From Hyparrhenia diplandra (taxonomy: Eukaryota; Streptophyta; Magnoliopsida; Poales; Poaceae), in NCBI GenBank assembly GCA_015847255.1, contig JADLZK010009230.1, positions 62,001 through 126,000 of the forward strand: a DNA stretch of 64,000 nt. The letters run 5' to 3'. The position numbers and the translations under genes are program-made. Position 1 is the stretch's first letter; the number at the start of each line of letters is the position of its first letter. Positions 35,746 to 48,000 of this stretch are shown here, one piece after another. Under the pieces are notes generated by a model. The model was not told the DNA's origin. It saw nothing but the letters and a program-made list of their open reading frames with translations, and searched no databases.

Positions 35746-38700
35746 TCACCAGAGGCCACCGTCGTCTTCAAAATGAGAAGTGAAACCATGGCGCCGCCGA
35801 TCCCTGTCAGCGTCGTCGGCCTCAGCCTCACCTTTGGACAGGAAGAGGAAGGCGTTGCCGGCCAGCATCTGCTCCCTGAGGTTCTTGATCGCCTCGTACC
35901 TCTCCGCGTCCTCGTCCATGTCCTTGGCGGTGGTCCCGTCGTCGTCGTCGTCGTCGCATCCGTCCGCCGCCCAGTGCTGCAGTTCCAGCGCATCTCTCGT
36001 TGCTTCAGATCTCCGATCGAAGGCGCCACAGTCCGTTGCTCTGTCTGAAAGTGAGCCGTGCACCGACGACGCTGCGTTCTTGGCCGTCGTCTCCCTGGAC
36101 CTGGATGTGTTCGTGTACCTCCAGCTGTTGCCGTCCATGTTGAGCTCGATGTCGCTGCCATCCGAGCCGTCGTCATCGGCCACAGCTTCGGCATTTTCCT
36201 CTCGTCCGCTCTTTTCTGTGACCACACGATCGATGCCGTCGACGCCGAATTCAGAGGCGAGAACCAATTGGAGCCGGTGATCCTTGGCCACCAGTTCATG
36301 GTGGACAGGCGTTTCTTCTTCTCGACGTTCGTCGCTGGTGCCCAGGAAGGCCTCGAGTTCTTGGCGCAGGCGGTCGACGACGGCGTTCTTCTCCTCGAAG
36401 TGGAGCCTCGCCTCCGCCAGCTTCATCCGGACCCGCTCCTCACGGAGCCCGTCGGCGACCTGCAGCATCTCCCTCTCCCGCTCCAGCTCCTCCAGAGCGG
36501 TGGCGGCCTCCCGTCTGAGTTCCTCCCCCTCCTCTGCCTCCGCCGTGCCGCCGCCGACGCCGACGCCCCTGGCGAGCTCGTCGCACACCTTCTCCAGGCG
36601 CTCCCTGGACGCCCTCTCCAGCTCAAGCTCCCGCGTGGCCGCCCGCAGCGACGCCTCCGCGTCCGCCAGCGCCTCCGCCAGCTTCTTGCCCACCCTCTCC
36701 GCGCGCCTCCTCGACCGCCGCTCGCCGTCGAGCTCCGGAGGCCACCAGGGCGCGCCGCCGCCGCGGCCTTCTCCCTGTGCCTGCACTTCCACGCGCGCAC
36801 CTCCTCCGCGAGCTGCCTCCGCAGCCGGCGCTCGTATTCGTGCTCCTCGCCGCCGCCGCCGACGCGCCTATGCTGCTTCACGAGCTGGCGCGCGGCGTCC
36901 AGCTCGGAGCGCAGCGCGGCGAGGGAGGACGCCGCCGTCGGGTTCAGGCCCCCCGTGGGACCCAGGACGTTGGCCAGCACCCTCACCAGCTCGTTGGAAG
37001 CCGTCAGGCTGTTGTATAGCTCCTGCATCTGCGCCATTCTGTCACCCTGCCGAGCTGGAGTGCGGCCCTGAAAATGAAAATGGGTGGAGCAAGAACACCA
37101 TTGTTCAGAGTCCAAGATCGCCATTGTTCATACTCGAATTGTTCAGATGAGCAAATGAAGAGCAACTTGGAACATGTTTAGACTGAACAAAAACAAGTGG
37201 TGGTTCAGATGAAATGATCAGCAACTACATACATACAATTACATGGTTTCTTTGTTACTGTTGTTGTTATGATCTCAGTCAGCATTTCCTAAGTTTACAC
37301 CTACCCTACCATGAACAGAAGACCAACTTGCATTTCAATGATGACTTGTGGAGGATGATGATTGAGTTGAGACTGACAAAATGAACAGTAGCATGATTAG
37401 GCGGCGCTGACAGTCAGGGCTGAGGCTGTCATTGTGGCCGTCTTCTTTCTTCAACTAATCAACCGCTGTACCTACCAACTGAAAAACAGGTCCCAACTAA
37501 CCGTCGAATCTCGGCTCCAACTTTGGATCAGTCAGTTTCTCCCGTCGCCGCATAAACCCTGATTAACAACGGCAGAGCAGGTAGCTAGCTATTGCCAACT
37601 CCATCTAACAGCCTACTCGTATGTGCTAGGCCTGCCTAGGCCTGAGGTGATGATGAGGAAGAGAATCGCATCAGCAGCAGCTGGTGGAGCAAGTGGACAA
37701 AGATCGCATGTGGCTGTCACAAGACAGATGATGGATGGATGCATCATTGGAAATTCAAGCCGAGGTTAGTGCTATGAAATAGTATGATAATCGCAGTCGG
37801 TACAGCCTAACCACAAGGTAGGCTCCAAAAAGGTTCAGAAGATAATTGCAGATTGACTGCCCAAATCTTTAATCTGAATTGAATTCCATTGCATATTTGA
37901 CTGAAGGTCATCAGTAAAAACTAAAAAGATAAGATATGTAGAGACAGTGAAGAAAACAGAGTATGACCCATCACCTGATTCTGAAAAATGTGCAAGCGAA
38001 CCTCACTTATAACAACATATTTATAACATTTTAGGAAGGTGTAAATTAGTTTGTAAATTGCACTAGTACGGAGATTGAAACTTACCCCGACAGTGCCGCC
38101 ATTGCTCATGGCATCAGAGAACCAGTGGCCATGATCATGGCCATTGTGCCAGCTCCTCTCTCCATCATCCTTGAAATCCTTGATCTTCCTCCTCGACAGC
38201 TTGGACAGCTGCAGCAAAGAAAATCAAGAAACAGAGGATTCAGAGCAGGAGCCAACGGCACATGCAGCACGACACCCTGGGCGAGAGCGGCGCGCGCTCA
38301 CCACCTCGACCAACGCGCTGCGCCGGTGATCCGAGGAGCTCAGGATCCGGCGCTTGGCGGCCGCGTCGTCCTCCCACCGAACCTCCTCGAAGGCGCCATT
38401 GCCGTGCTGCTGCCAGAGCGCGCTGACGAGCTTCCTGGCCGACGAAGCCGCGGACCGCGTCTCGACGTCGCCGCCGTGCCGGCAACGCCGGTTCCAGGAC
38501 GGCTCCGACATCCTTTTGCTGTTAGGGCGCGGCGACGCGGCTCCGAGGCTCCGGCCGATCAGGCGCTTCGCCTGCAGCACACACCTCCTCCTCCTCCTCC
38601 TCCTCCTCTGGTGGTGGCGGTGGTGGTCAGAGGCCGACGATGGCGACACGGCGCAGCGCTTGCGGATCTTGGTGGCGGCGATGGAAACTTCTCTGCTCAG

Positions 38701-38805
38701 ACCAGCGGCCTCCTTGAGCATCGCAGTCCTGGATTCAGGTAGCAGCTGGTAGATAAATAAAGATGACACCTTCTTGTCTAGCTTGGCCATGAGAAGCAAA
38801 AACAT
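35746..38805 (-). CDS. long coiled-coil protein, BRANCHLESS TRICHOMES/USO1-like, three exons
   Basis: Exons are 38805-38302, 38208-38086 and 37067-35746. Donors are GTGAGC and GTAAGT; acceptors are CTGCAG and TTTTCAG. All joins are in phase (LVEV + LSKLSRRKIKD; GGTVG + GRTPARQ). The start may instead be the ATG at 38721. Recognisable parts are SSARKLVSALWQ near the N-terminus, TASNELVRVLANVLG, AALRSELDAARQLVKQH, ERVGKKLAEALADAEASL, LERASRERLEKVCDELARG, RMKLAEARLHFEEKNAVVD and RLRQELEAFL, followed by an acidic tail. These match plant proteins of the At5g41620 type, and some relatives act in trichome branching. Exon 3 has a one-base loss near 36740-36765, in a GC-rich tract, that puts its two halves in different frames. 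Exon 1 has a CTC-repeat tract (38585-38610) coding for arginines. The product is probably cytoplasmic and is not predicted to cross membranes. Confidence 0.85.
37068..38085 (-). other. intron 2 of the coiled-coil gene
   Basis: This is a 1018-bp intron with GTAAGT donor and TTTTCAG acceptor on the minus strand. I see no embedded gene or repeat in it. Confidence 0.75.
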
Positions 38806-41469
38806 GCTACAACAAATTCACAAGAAAGAAGGCGATCGAAATGCTTCCACATCTATCTATCTATCACAGGTGAGAATCCACCTGAATGAATACTGCTCCT
38901 ATCACAGGATGCGGGGCTAATCATCATGTGCTCGGATTTGCCTCGGGATTTGGGCGTCAACAGCGACAGCATCCGCCCTGGCAGCTCGGATCAACTGATG
39001 ATGAAAGCGCGCGGGAGGTCTCAGAGGAAAAAGGAGGAGAGAGTCGAAACGAAAGGGCAGTGAGTTGGATGAGATGCGGAGGCAGCAGCTTTTTTTGTTG
39101 TTGGAAGGAATAGAAGAAGCGCGCCAAAGGGAAGAAAGATGGAGGGAGGATCTCACCGTCCCTCTGTCTCTCTCTCCCTCTTCATCCTTGGAACTGGGTA
39201 AAGCTACTACCAGCAAATAATCAGTGACAAAAATAATCAGAGACACAGTAATACTCTACTACAGCAAATACAATTAGGATTGGGTACTCTAAGAAAAGAA
39301 AGGCGTACTCCAGCAAAAGATTACATGCAGTACAAAACAAAGCAAAGATACGGTATTCAGATGAGATGACAGCAGGACAACAACAGGTTCAAACTGTCAA
39401 AAAAAAACATCGAAGAAAAAGACCTGGTCCTAGAAAGCCGCGTGGACCTCTGTGGCAGTGGCAGACGCCGATCGAAGAGAAATACAAGTATGACGAAACT
39501 GAATCTGAAAGAAATGCAGGCCAAGATAGGTCGGAATTGTACCCATGCAATGCAAAGAGGCGGTGCTGGCAATATAATAGCGCGATCGATGGATCGATGG
39601 ATCTCCTGGTTACAGTGGTATCAGCTCAAGTCTTGTTGTGTGGCAACGAACACGAGAAGCTTAGCTTGCAACTGGCTTGGCATCTGCAGGTGTCTGTGTG
39701 TTTTCGTGTGCACGAGCAATGGCACTAGAGCAGAGCGAGCAAGGACGGTGGACGGACGGAGGAAGGAGACAGGGTACACGGGGTGCGTGGTTGTGTGTAC
39801 TGTATGTATATCATGGGCATCATGGCCTTGGGTTGGCGGCATGCAGATTGGGAGCAGGAGCAGCAGCAGGCATGAGCTGTCTGGCTGTTGCATATGATTG
39901 GGGATTCGATGCCCACCCCGCTTCTTGTCTGATCGAGGTGGTTCCGTTCCGGTTCAGCCATTCAGTCCAACAAGAAGATGAGGAGGAGGAGTACAGAGTA
40001 CTCCATTATCATTCAGGAGCCATTGTTGCAGAGAGGTTTAGGCTTTGGCCTTTGGGGAGATTAACTCGAGATTAGACTGGTTCATGAACTAATCCAATCA
40101 AGTTTAGGTACAAAGGGCAGATGCAACAAGCAAGAAACAGAGCGCATGCAATGCAAGCTGTCCATTGTTTGGAGGCATACATTGAATTCGCCAGACAGAA
40201 CTGATGATCGAGCTGAGCTCTCTATACTGTACTTATCATTAGGCATGCCGCGTGCGTATGTCCAAAATATGCCACAACTCATTGGATTTTTTTTTTTTAA
40301 ATGGACAGAACTCGTTGGAGTTAAACCATGATTGGTTTCATTAAATTCTATTTGCCGTTCCCGTAACGATGGATTTGGGATTTCATCAAAAAAAGACATG
40401 GATTTGGGAATCGAAAGGGACAATCACACCTTGACAATCACAAGAGGATGTCAGTCAGCTTAATGATAAGATTACCGTGGATCGATCGATCCAATCGGAG
40501 TGTTATTGCTCCTAGGTACGTGGCGTGCAGTCAGTTGAGTCCCCCGACAGTAGGTAGCAGCTGCCAGTGTTAATCCTCAGTCGTCGGCAGGCCATGGACC
40601 GGCTGCATTGCACTGCACATGGGGATGCGGCGGAGCAAGAGATCGAGAGGAGATCTTGCTCTTGCTCTTGCTTTTAGACTAGTAGGTGGAAGTCCATGTG
40701 CATGTGCTCCCGGATCTCAAGGCCAAAGACCGACGACATGCTCCTGCATCCACCGATTCGATCGAGGCCAGGCCGAGAAGTAGAGCACGAGTCGTCCGGA
40801 TCTCACGCGCGCGGTCGTGCTCGCCCGCACGGCACGGCGACGTGAGCTGAGTGAGGGTCGCGGTGACCGCGCGCGCACGTCGCCGCCCTCGCCCGGGACC
40901 ATTCGCGGTCGGTGACTGCCCATCTGCTCATCTGCAAGCACCGGGGGATTTGCGTCGATCCATTTGTTTCTGCTGCTACTGTTGGGATCGTGGAAGCATG
41001 ATGATAGCTGCGGATCCGGGCGGAACGTTGGGATATGGTAGGAGGAGATCTACTGATAAGGATTATGGCCAAGCATGCACTCGCTGTGCAGTTACTCTGT
41101 CTTGGGTTATCACAAATGGGCTCTGGCTAAGCCATCCTTCGGTACGATGGAAAAGCCGGGCCGGGCCTCCATAGATCATTTAAGCCCGCCACAGGAACGG
41201 GGATGATTAGGTCCACACGCCACACCAACGCAGTCGCACAGCCCACCAAGGACGCACGCGGGCGTCCTCCTGTCATTTTTGGTGCAATGTAAATAAACGT
41301 TTTCAGATTGCAAGTGTGCCCAAGTGCGTCAAAGGTAACATAATCAGAGAAACAAACTCATAACCACCCTTCGCGGCCACAAGAGAATATAAATGGTCCA
41401 AAAATAATATATATTCTACGAATTACACAATATATCATTTACCGTTACCTTAGACCCAAACCCAAGTTC
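38806..41469. other. 5' flank of the coiled-coil gene and intergenic sequence
   Basis: The part next to 38805 should contain the promoter of the minus-strand coiled-coil gene. A CT-rich stretch lies at 39165-39181, as is common near grass transcription starts. Open frames at 39442-39897, 39677-40075 and 40851-41174 have no recognisable domain. Confidence 0.45.
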
Positions 41470-41883
41470 AGGGGTGTCACATCGAGTGTCACGTGAGGTA
41501 CGTGTCACGTGGGGTACATAGATACTAATAAAAAAACAAATTACAGAACTCGCTGGTAAATCACGAGACGATTTTTTAAAGCCTGATTAATCAGTCGTTA
41601 ACACATATTTACTGTACCACCACATTGTCATATCATAGACTAGATAGGGTTAATAAATTGTCTCGCAAATTTGTTTCAATATGTGTATTTAGTTTCATAA
41701 ATAGTTTATTTTAATATTCTATATATTTGTACAATGTGATAGGAGCTATATTTAAAACTTTATGCATATGCCCAAACATTCCAAGCGGTAGGGGCTAAAC
41801 TTTTTTTTTTTTTTAGGGCTAAACTTTTCTTTTTTGACAACAGTAGGGGCTAAACTTTAGTAGTGGAAAACACAAACACCCCC
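41470..41883. mobile_element. degenerate grass MITE with internal low-complexity insertion
   Basis: The body (about 41520-41780: GAACTCGCTGGTAAATCACG, GTACCACCACATTGTCATATC, TGTCTCGCAAATTTG) matches my memory of an abundant grass MITE family. The right end GGGGCTAAACTTTAG..AACACCCCC (to 41883) is kept. The left end is eroded. A T-rich stretch with a duplicated GGGCTAAACTTTTC interrupts it at about 41801-41848. Confidence 0.5.
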
Positions 41884-42323
41884 TTGCAATTTCTTCAAAC
41901 CGGAACCTATCTATCCGTCTATACATACATGTAATGACGCCTGACCACTACACTGAGTTTTCAAGGGCCTTCACTAATCATGCCCTACAGTTAGCACATA
42001 TAATCATGAGCTTTGCTATGGTAATCTATCTAAATAAGTGTGAGCCGTTCACTTAACCAAATCAGACGGTTATAATCATCTAGGAGGTAATATGTTTTTA
42101 TTTAATTTTTAATATTGTAAAAGTAGGATAAATAAGGAAAGTTTGGATATAAAGATCTTTTTTAATAAAAAAAAAGTGCATTGTTGCTTTGGTTTGCATA
42201 GAGACCTTCACATTGGCTGCTGGAAGCGTCCACTTTGATGTCTTGTTTTTTTTAGCAACGTGGTTGGATTGATTGGAGCTATATATATATAGGGGGTGTT
42301 AAGCTCAAAAAAAAAAATATACA

Positions 42324-42508
42324 GGGGGTGTTTGGTTAGAAAAGTCCTAGGACTTTTTAGTTCTAAGGACTATTAAAAAAAAGTTCCTCCAAGAGAGTCT
42401 TTTTGGGACTAATATGGAAAAAAAGTTCCTAATAGTCTCTCCCTTGTTTGGTTACTTAGGGACTTTTTTAGTCTCGGGACTAAAAAGTCCCTCAAACCAA
42501 ACAACCCC
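42324..42508. mobile_element. 185-bp MITE with GGGGGTGTTTGGTT ends
   Basis: The left end GGGGGTGTTTGGTTAG and the right end AACCAAACAACCCC (inverse GGGGTTGTTTGGTT, one change) form terminal inverted repeats. Inside, a second pair reads CCTAGGACTTTTTAGTTC and GGGACTAAAAAGTCCC. The compact size and inverted ends make it a MITE of the PIF/Harbinger or hAT type. I could not fix the target-site duplication. Confidence 0.7.
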
Positions 42509-44067
42509 ATAGTCAGTTACTTGTGGCAGTTGTTTGTGTGCCGACTTGCGCGTCTTGCAGTGTAGGACAATGTCGACCATATGACACAAGCGAAAACAAT
42601 ACCACGACAGCTATGCAACCTGCATTATCCTGTAATGACTTATCTTGCATGACAATGGCTTGCTCGGTGTGGGAAGTCGCTTTCAATGGTAGCATAAGTA
42701 GTGTTGACGTTGTGTTGTACCGGTAATTATGTCATTCTGGTGATGTCCATGGGTTGATTGTGGAGTGATGACATTTGAGCCTTTTCTTCCACAGGACAGT
42801 GTTGTGGTTTGGTGGTGCATTTTTTTTGTTTTGTACCATGTTAATGTCTCAATCCAGCTGATTGGTTCAAGCTTTGTTTTTAGTAGTTAGTGGAGTCATG
42901 TTGCTGTGTTGTATTCGGTTAATTTATCTTTATTATGATTTTATCTTCTTTTTATATAGTCATCAACTCTTCTATCTGATTCATTAAAAAATCAAAATGC
43001 TTCATATTGGTTTGTGCCACCCTAAGCTAGCTTAGCTATGTAGGGCAGGGCAGGGACGCAACGTAGGGTGGCAATGAGAAGGACTCATGATGCATGGGGA
43101 CAAAAGGAAGCGAGGCGCTGCTCTGCTCATCACTAGCCGGCTCAACTGCATGCACTGTACTGGATCCGGCCGGCCAACTGAGCCTTAGTGGCGAAGGCTT
43201 CCAAAAGGCGTCAACAATTAGCGGCTGAGAGATTCCGTTTTAGGCCCTAGCTACGATGGATTAACGGAATAATTACGAATAATGGATTACGTATTGTAAT
43301 TACTTGTCCATTTTTTTTTTCTTTTACACATTATGAGGTACATTATATTGTTTTGTTAGATCAAAAGTGTGCATTCAACTAGTCAATTCGACCATATATA
43401 ATCCATATTTGCCCCTGCATCCGGTCGACTAGCAGCTCTCGGGTGCCGTGGTACGGAGAAAAATGGCAGGAAGCACGCAAGTTAAATTAAACTAGAATGG
43501 TATATAGGGAAGCGACAAACTCAATCTAGCACACAAGCGCAAGTTGCAGCTCCACACGAGATATATGTTTCACCACCAAAGTCACAAAAAAGATCCAATG
43601 CAAATCAACACGTACGACTGGGCCAGGAATTGGATGAGCAATAATAAGGTCGCTCAAGAGAGTACATCCATGGAATCTAAACTTGGGGCCATGCATATAA
43701 TCGACAGTACTGTACTACTGGCAGTGGCAGAGATCAAACATCATCATCGTCACCTCTTTATTATGGATGATGCAGTACATACGATGCATATTAGTGTCCC
43801 AGCCCTTTTAAATTACCTTGCCAACGCATCATGGACCATCTTTTGTTACCACGCACGTATGTACTTTTGCTTTAATCAGTCGATTGGTCGATGGATCAAT
43901 CACTTTAATTTTGCCCCGACGGCCTCCGATCCGTTCCTACTTTTCTGTTTTCTCGGTGCCCATAATTCCTGCTGGCGACCATGAAACTAGCTTGTTGGCA
44001 TCCATGTGATGCTGAACCGGCAGTCCGCACCTTCTTGGAAGGTGAAGAAGATGCATGCCGGCCGGCC
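42509..44067. other. intergenic, upstream of the DUF761 gene
   Basis: I recognise no gene. Frames at 42523-42726 and 43544-43984 lack any recognised domain. An AT-rich tract with an A/T-repeat (GGATTACGTATTGTAATTAC) is near 43284-43304. Confidence 0.4.
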
Positions 44068-44075
44068 TATATATA
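44068..44075 (+). promoter_or_regulatory. TATA box of the DUF761 gene
   Basis: TATATATA lies in a GC-rich context (GCCGGCCTATATATACCC) 231 bp upstream of the ATG at 44306. Transcription would start near 44100, leaving a 5' leader of about 200 bp. Confidence 0.6.
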
Positions 44076-44305
44076 CCCATGAAGCCCTTCAGACCAAACT
44101 CCATGCCAAAACACAAAGCAGCCATCCTTGCATTGCATAGAGGCACACTTGACACTTCATTAGCAGCTCAGGCCACTTCCAAATTGTAGCAAGCAATTAA
44201 TCGATCGACAGCAGCTAGCTTCATCTCTCATTAGTTAATAATAATCATATTATTTGTAGAGCGAGCAAGCTAACTAGCTAGAGCATTTGGGCCATTATTT
44301 ACAAG

Positions 44306-45008
44306 ATGAAGAAGGCGTCCAGGTACCTGAAGCAGCTCTTCTCCGCCATTGTGGCGGCGGTGAAGGCCAGGTCCACCGCCGTGGGCACCAAGGCCAGCTC
44401 CCTCCGCACGCGCCTCATCGTGCTCGGCATCATGCGCAACAAGAAGCTCCTGCTCAGCGCCATCCAGAGCAAGATCCACGCCATCATGGGCGGCAGTGGC
44501 CACCACCAGGACAGCGCCGCCGGCTACGGCGGCAATGGCAATGCGGTGGCCAGCGGCCACGGCGGAGGCGTGGCCGAGCGCCTCTTCAGGAAGGCCGCGG
44601 TGCTGCAGAGCCTGCCGAGCTTCGCTGTGGAGCAGGAGGCGAGGGCCGTCGTCCTGCTCAGCAACCTGCCGAGCTTCGCGCTGGAGCGGGGCGCCAACGA
44701 GGACGACAAGGACGTGGTGGAAGCAGCAACGGCAGGCGAAGCATCTTACTGCTACCATGGACGACGCCACCGTCGCCGTCGCCGCTCCGGGGTCGGCGGC
44801 GGAGGGGGAGTTCCGGTTGGAGGACGAGATCGACCGCGTCGCGGACGTGTTCATCAGGCGCTTCCACGAGCAGATGAAGCTGCAGAAGCTCGAGTCCTTC
44901 AAGAGGTTTCTGCGAGATGTTGGAGAGGGGCACCTGAATGTCCATATCGATCCCACTCGATCACTCTCGTTGCCAATCTTCATGCTTCATTGTCTAACCA
45001 AGCCGTGA
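44306..45008 (+). CDS. DUF761 (cotton-fibre type) protein with one frameshift
   Basis: The N-terminus MKKASRYLKQLFSAIVAAVK, then SLRTRLIVLGIMRNKKLLLS and AIQSKIHAIMG, is the conserved start of grass DUF761-containing proteins. The C-terminal DUF761 block EDEIDRVADVFIRRFHEQMK followed by LQKLESFKRF is present but in the next frame. The frame changes between about 44740 and 44760 (near GCTACCATGGACGACGCC), by one extra base or two missing. The resulting single gene would be about 233 residues, and the frame stops at 45006-45008. The middle has two copies of a LPSFA(L/V)E motif after leucine-rich stretches. The tail after the DUF761 block (about 30 residues) is longer than I expect for the family. 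The biochemical function of DUF761 is unknown. A TATA box lies upstream. Confidence 0.75.
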
Positions 45009-48000
45009 TGTTAGCACGGACACTGTACTATCACGTCAACGAAGACTTCCATCGGGGTCGGGGTGTACGTAGTTAGTTACTTCATGATTAGAATAAGTGG
45101 CAAGAATTGAGGTTGTTTCTTGGATTATTCCTACTTCAATTTGGGAGTGTTCGTTTGAATGTTGGGAGAATGATGGGCTCGTACTCCTTTTCATGGGAGA
45201 ATTGGTGTAATCAAGTCCGATGTATGACTTGACGGCTGAACACTCAATGAAATTACTATGGATTTCCAATCCATTATCCATGTCATGTTTTAGGATGCCC
45301 ATAGTTTGCCACATTCCTAAATTGATTATATTAACTAATATATTTATCCAACAAAATAAGCATTAACACTAATTCTCAAAGTTTTTATAATACTAAATAA
45401 ATATCATCAGATTAATTATGAAATATATTTTTGTAGTAAACATATACTCAAAGATACAAATATTAATATATTTTATATAAATTTAATCAAACTAGCAAAG
45501 TTTGAGTCAAACCTTGCATTCTTTTTCTAGACAGAGGGACTAGGTAATACATAACCTATGAAGATGGTGACAGATCTAAGGATCTACTTGATACGGTTTT
45601 GTTTGTCTGGCTTCGGCTCTTGCTACAATGAATAGAATTAGGGCCAGTGAGAAGAAATAGCTTCACCAACTCGTAGTTCATTTTGAGAATAAGAGGCAAA
45701 AACGTAAGAAATCATCAAGATTTTTGCATAACTTTTTTTGTGTGCTGAAAATGCTGGACTTTTCCTTTATGTGAAAGGAACGAAGTGCCTGAGCACTCAC
45801 ATATGTGAAATCTACAAGCTAAGCGAAGGCGCGCCAAAGCTGTCGAGATTCAAGAATATCTAACCACTCAATCTCTGTCAAATAAAAGAGGTTTTGCGAT
45901 GCATTTGAACAATGCAGCATTTCACATCTGCCGGCCTTGATAAAAGCCCTTTACAAGAAAGCAAACAAATATCAAGGGTTCCACATGTAAAAGCATGACG
46001 TGCATTGTACACAGGGTTTTTCCACAATGAAGGGGCCACTGGCCCAATGCAAAAGTGCTACACAGGAAAGTGTGGATCGCCGCTAACCTCAGATAGATTC
46101 GCCAGGAAACAAAGATGAAGGATCAAGTACACTTTATTTTGCAACAAGTTTGTCTTTAACAAAAGTAGAGTTTTAACAAGTTATCAGAAAATTATACCAT
46201 TAACTTCAACTCAGATATTTGTTCCAGCGCCCTATTTTCCCCTCAAATTTCAAGAAAGTAATAATATGGACAGGTTGACAGAAATGATACCTTCAGATAT
46301 TCAATATGCAGCATCACCAGAGGGCAGGTAGTCAATACAGGTGATTATGGGAATATCTAGTCAAACTGTTTTCAGTGAAAACTTGAACCCATTTTACAAC
46401 TTTATACCAAAATTGCTATAGGTGCAGTACTCCATTTATGCCGTTGATATGTTTTAAGAATTTAGAAGTCGACTTGATGCATAAACCATGTTTTTCAAGT
46501 TTACACCAAAATGCCTTACAGGTTACAAGGTACATCATTGAGCAGCATCACAAATATTTCAATATATTCAATAATAATACAATAAACAGTCGATAACATT
46601 AACATTTTTGCCAGAAAATATGTCGACAAATGAAAACAGAAAACAGAGTTGCTATAAGCAAAAGGCAGAAACTAACAGTACAATTTCTTGACAGAATCAA
46701 CTATACATTACTTAAGGAATCATTTGTTAAAGCTCAACGAAAACATCCAATATTATAAATGATAAAGCACTAAATTACAAGTTGACCTCTGATGCACCAG
46801 AAAAGACACAAGTATTTCACCAATGACACATATACAAAACCTTTCAAATGTGAATGACAGACTTGTTTTCAGAATGCACAAATTTAGCAGCATAACTAAG
46901 GCATATGCTTATAGATTACATGCATGTGGAAAGATTGAACAATATATCAAAACCCAGTCGATGGCAAATCAGAAAGAAGACCTACAGGAGGCTAACATGA
47001 CACCTTTTTCTTTGTCCTAGTATGATGTCAGAAATTTGATGTCAAGCACCATACATTCATGCTGGGATGCTCTAAAGGATGTAGTACATGAGAACAAAAC
47101 AAGTTCACAACTTTACATTTGTATAATGGCACAGGGACTCATACACTGACCTTGAATTGTTGATCTATTTGATATTTGGGCAATCAACATGTTGTAACAT
47201 ATACCCATTAGACTTGATTATATGGTATACTGACATTAACAGGCTCTAGTTTAAAATTGTCTTCACATAAATGTATGTCTGGAGTGGATCGGGTCAATGT
47301 GCAATCTGTCCCATCTTGTATTTGTTGTCACAGTACCAAGGTTCTAGTAGGCTTCTTTGGACAGAAAGGTAAACAACTCATCAATTGTTTTCTTTTCTGT
47401 ACTTTTGCTACAAATCTTCCCGATTTGTGAACTTCAAAAGGGGAAGACGGGGGACCTCCCAATTCCTATGTCTATTTTCCTTTCTATAGTTATGATCGCA
47501 AAGTTTAAGTTGAGGAATAGTTTGGCTAACAATTCTGTATATTCGAAAAACTAGCAACTAAAAGAAAATTTGGACATCCATCCAGGTTTTTCCAATTCAT
47601 GCCAAGCATCAGATCTGAAATTAACAGGATTTTTTTCCCTTTCTTACAGGAAAAGCGTATAATGAGAGTGTACCATGTTTTTAATGTTTGATGTTTTTAC
47701 TATTTATACACATGGTTTTAATATCTAACCTGGACAGTTCTGGCAAATGCAGCAGGATGTTGTAAACTGGTGGAGAGAAACATCGGAGAAATCTTATTTG
47801 CTAATACGAGCAAACATGCTATGCATAATGTCTACTGTCCAAGAGTGTATACTGAACCTCAATTTTACTAAGAGGCAAAGTCCACATATATTATCAGGAT
47901 ATTAGTAAGACAGCCGTTCCACTAATGATGCAACTATTCTTGACCAAAGTTAACAATTACCACACTTAGGACATATTTTGTTCAAAATAGAGATAATATA

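Noticed and set aside
36058..37150. Two long plus-strand frames (36058-37071 and 36284-37150)
   Set aside because: They are antisense shadows of exon 3 of the coiled-coil gene, produced by high GC content.
39442..40075. Plus-strand frames upstream of the coiled-coil gene
   Set aside because: No domain, frames overlap each other, and the composition is that of intergenic DNA.
42324..42508. Assigning the MITE firmly to hAT or PIF/Harbinger
   Set aside because: I could not find a convincing 8-bp or TWA-type 3-bp duplication at the ends.
43544..43984. 146-codon open frame upstream of the DUF761 gene
   Set aside because: No recognisable domain and no coding bias, and it lies in promoter-proximal intergenic sequence.
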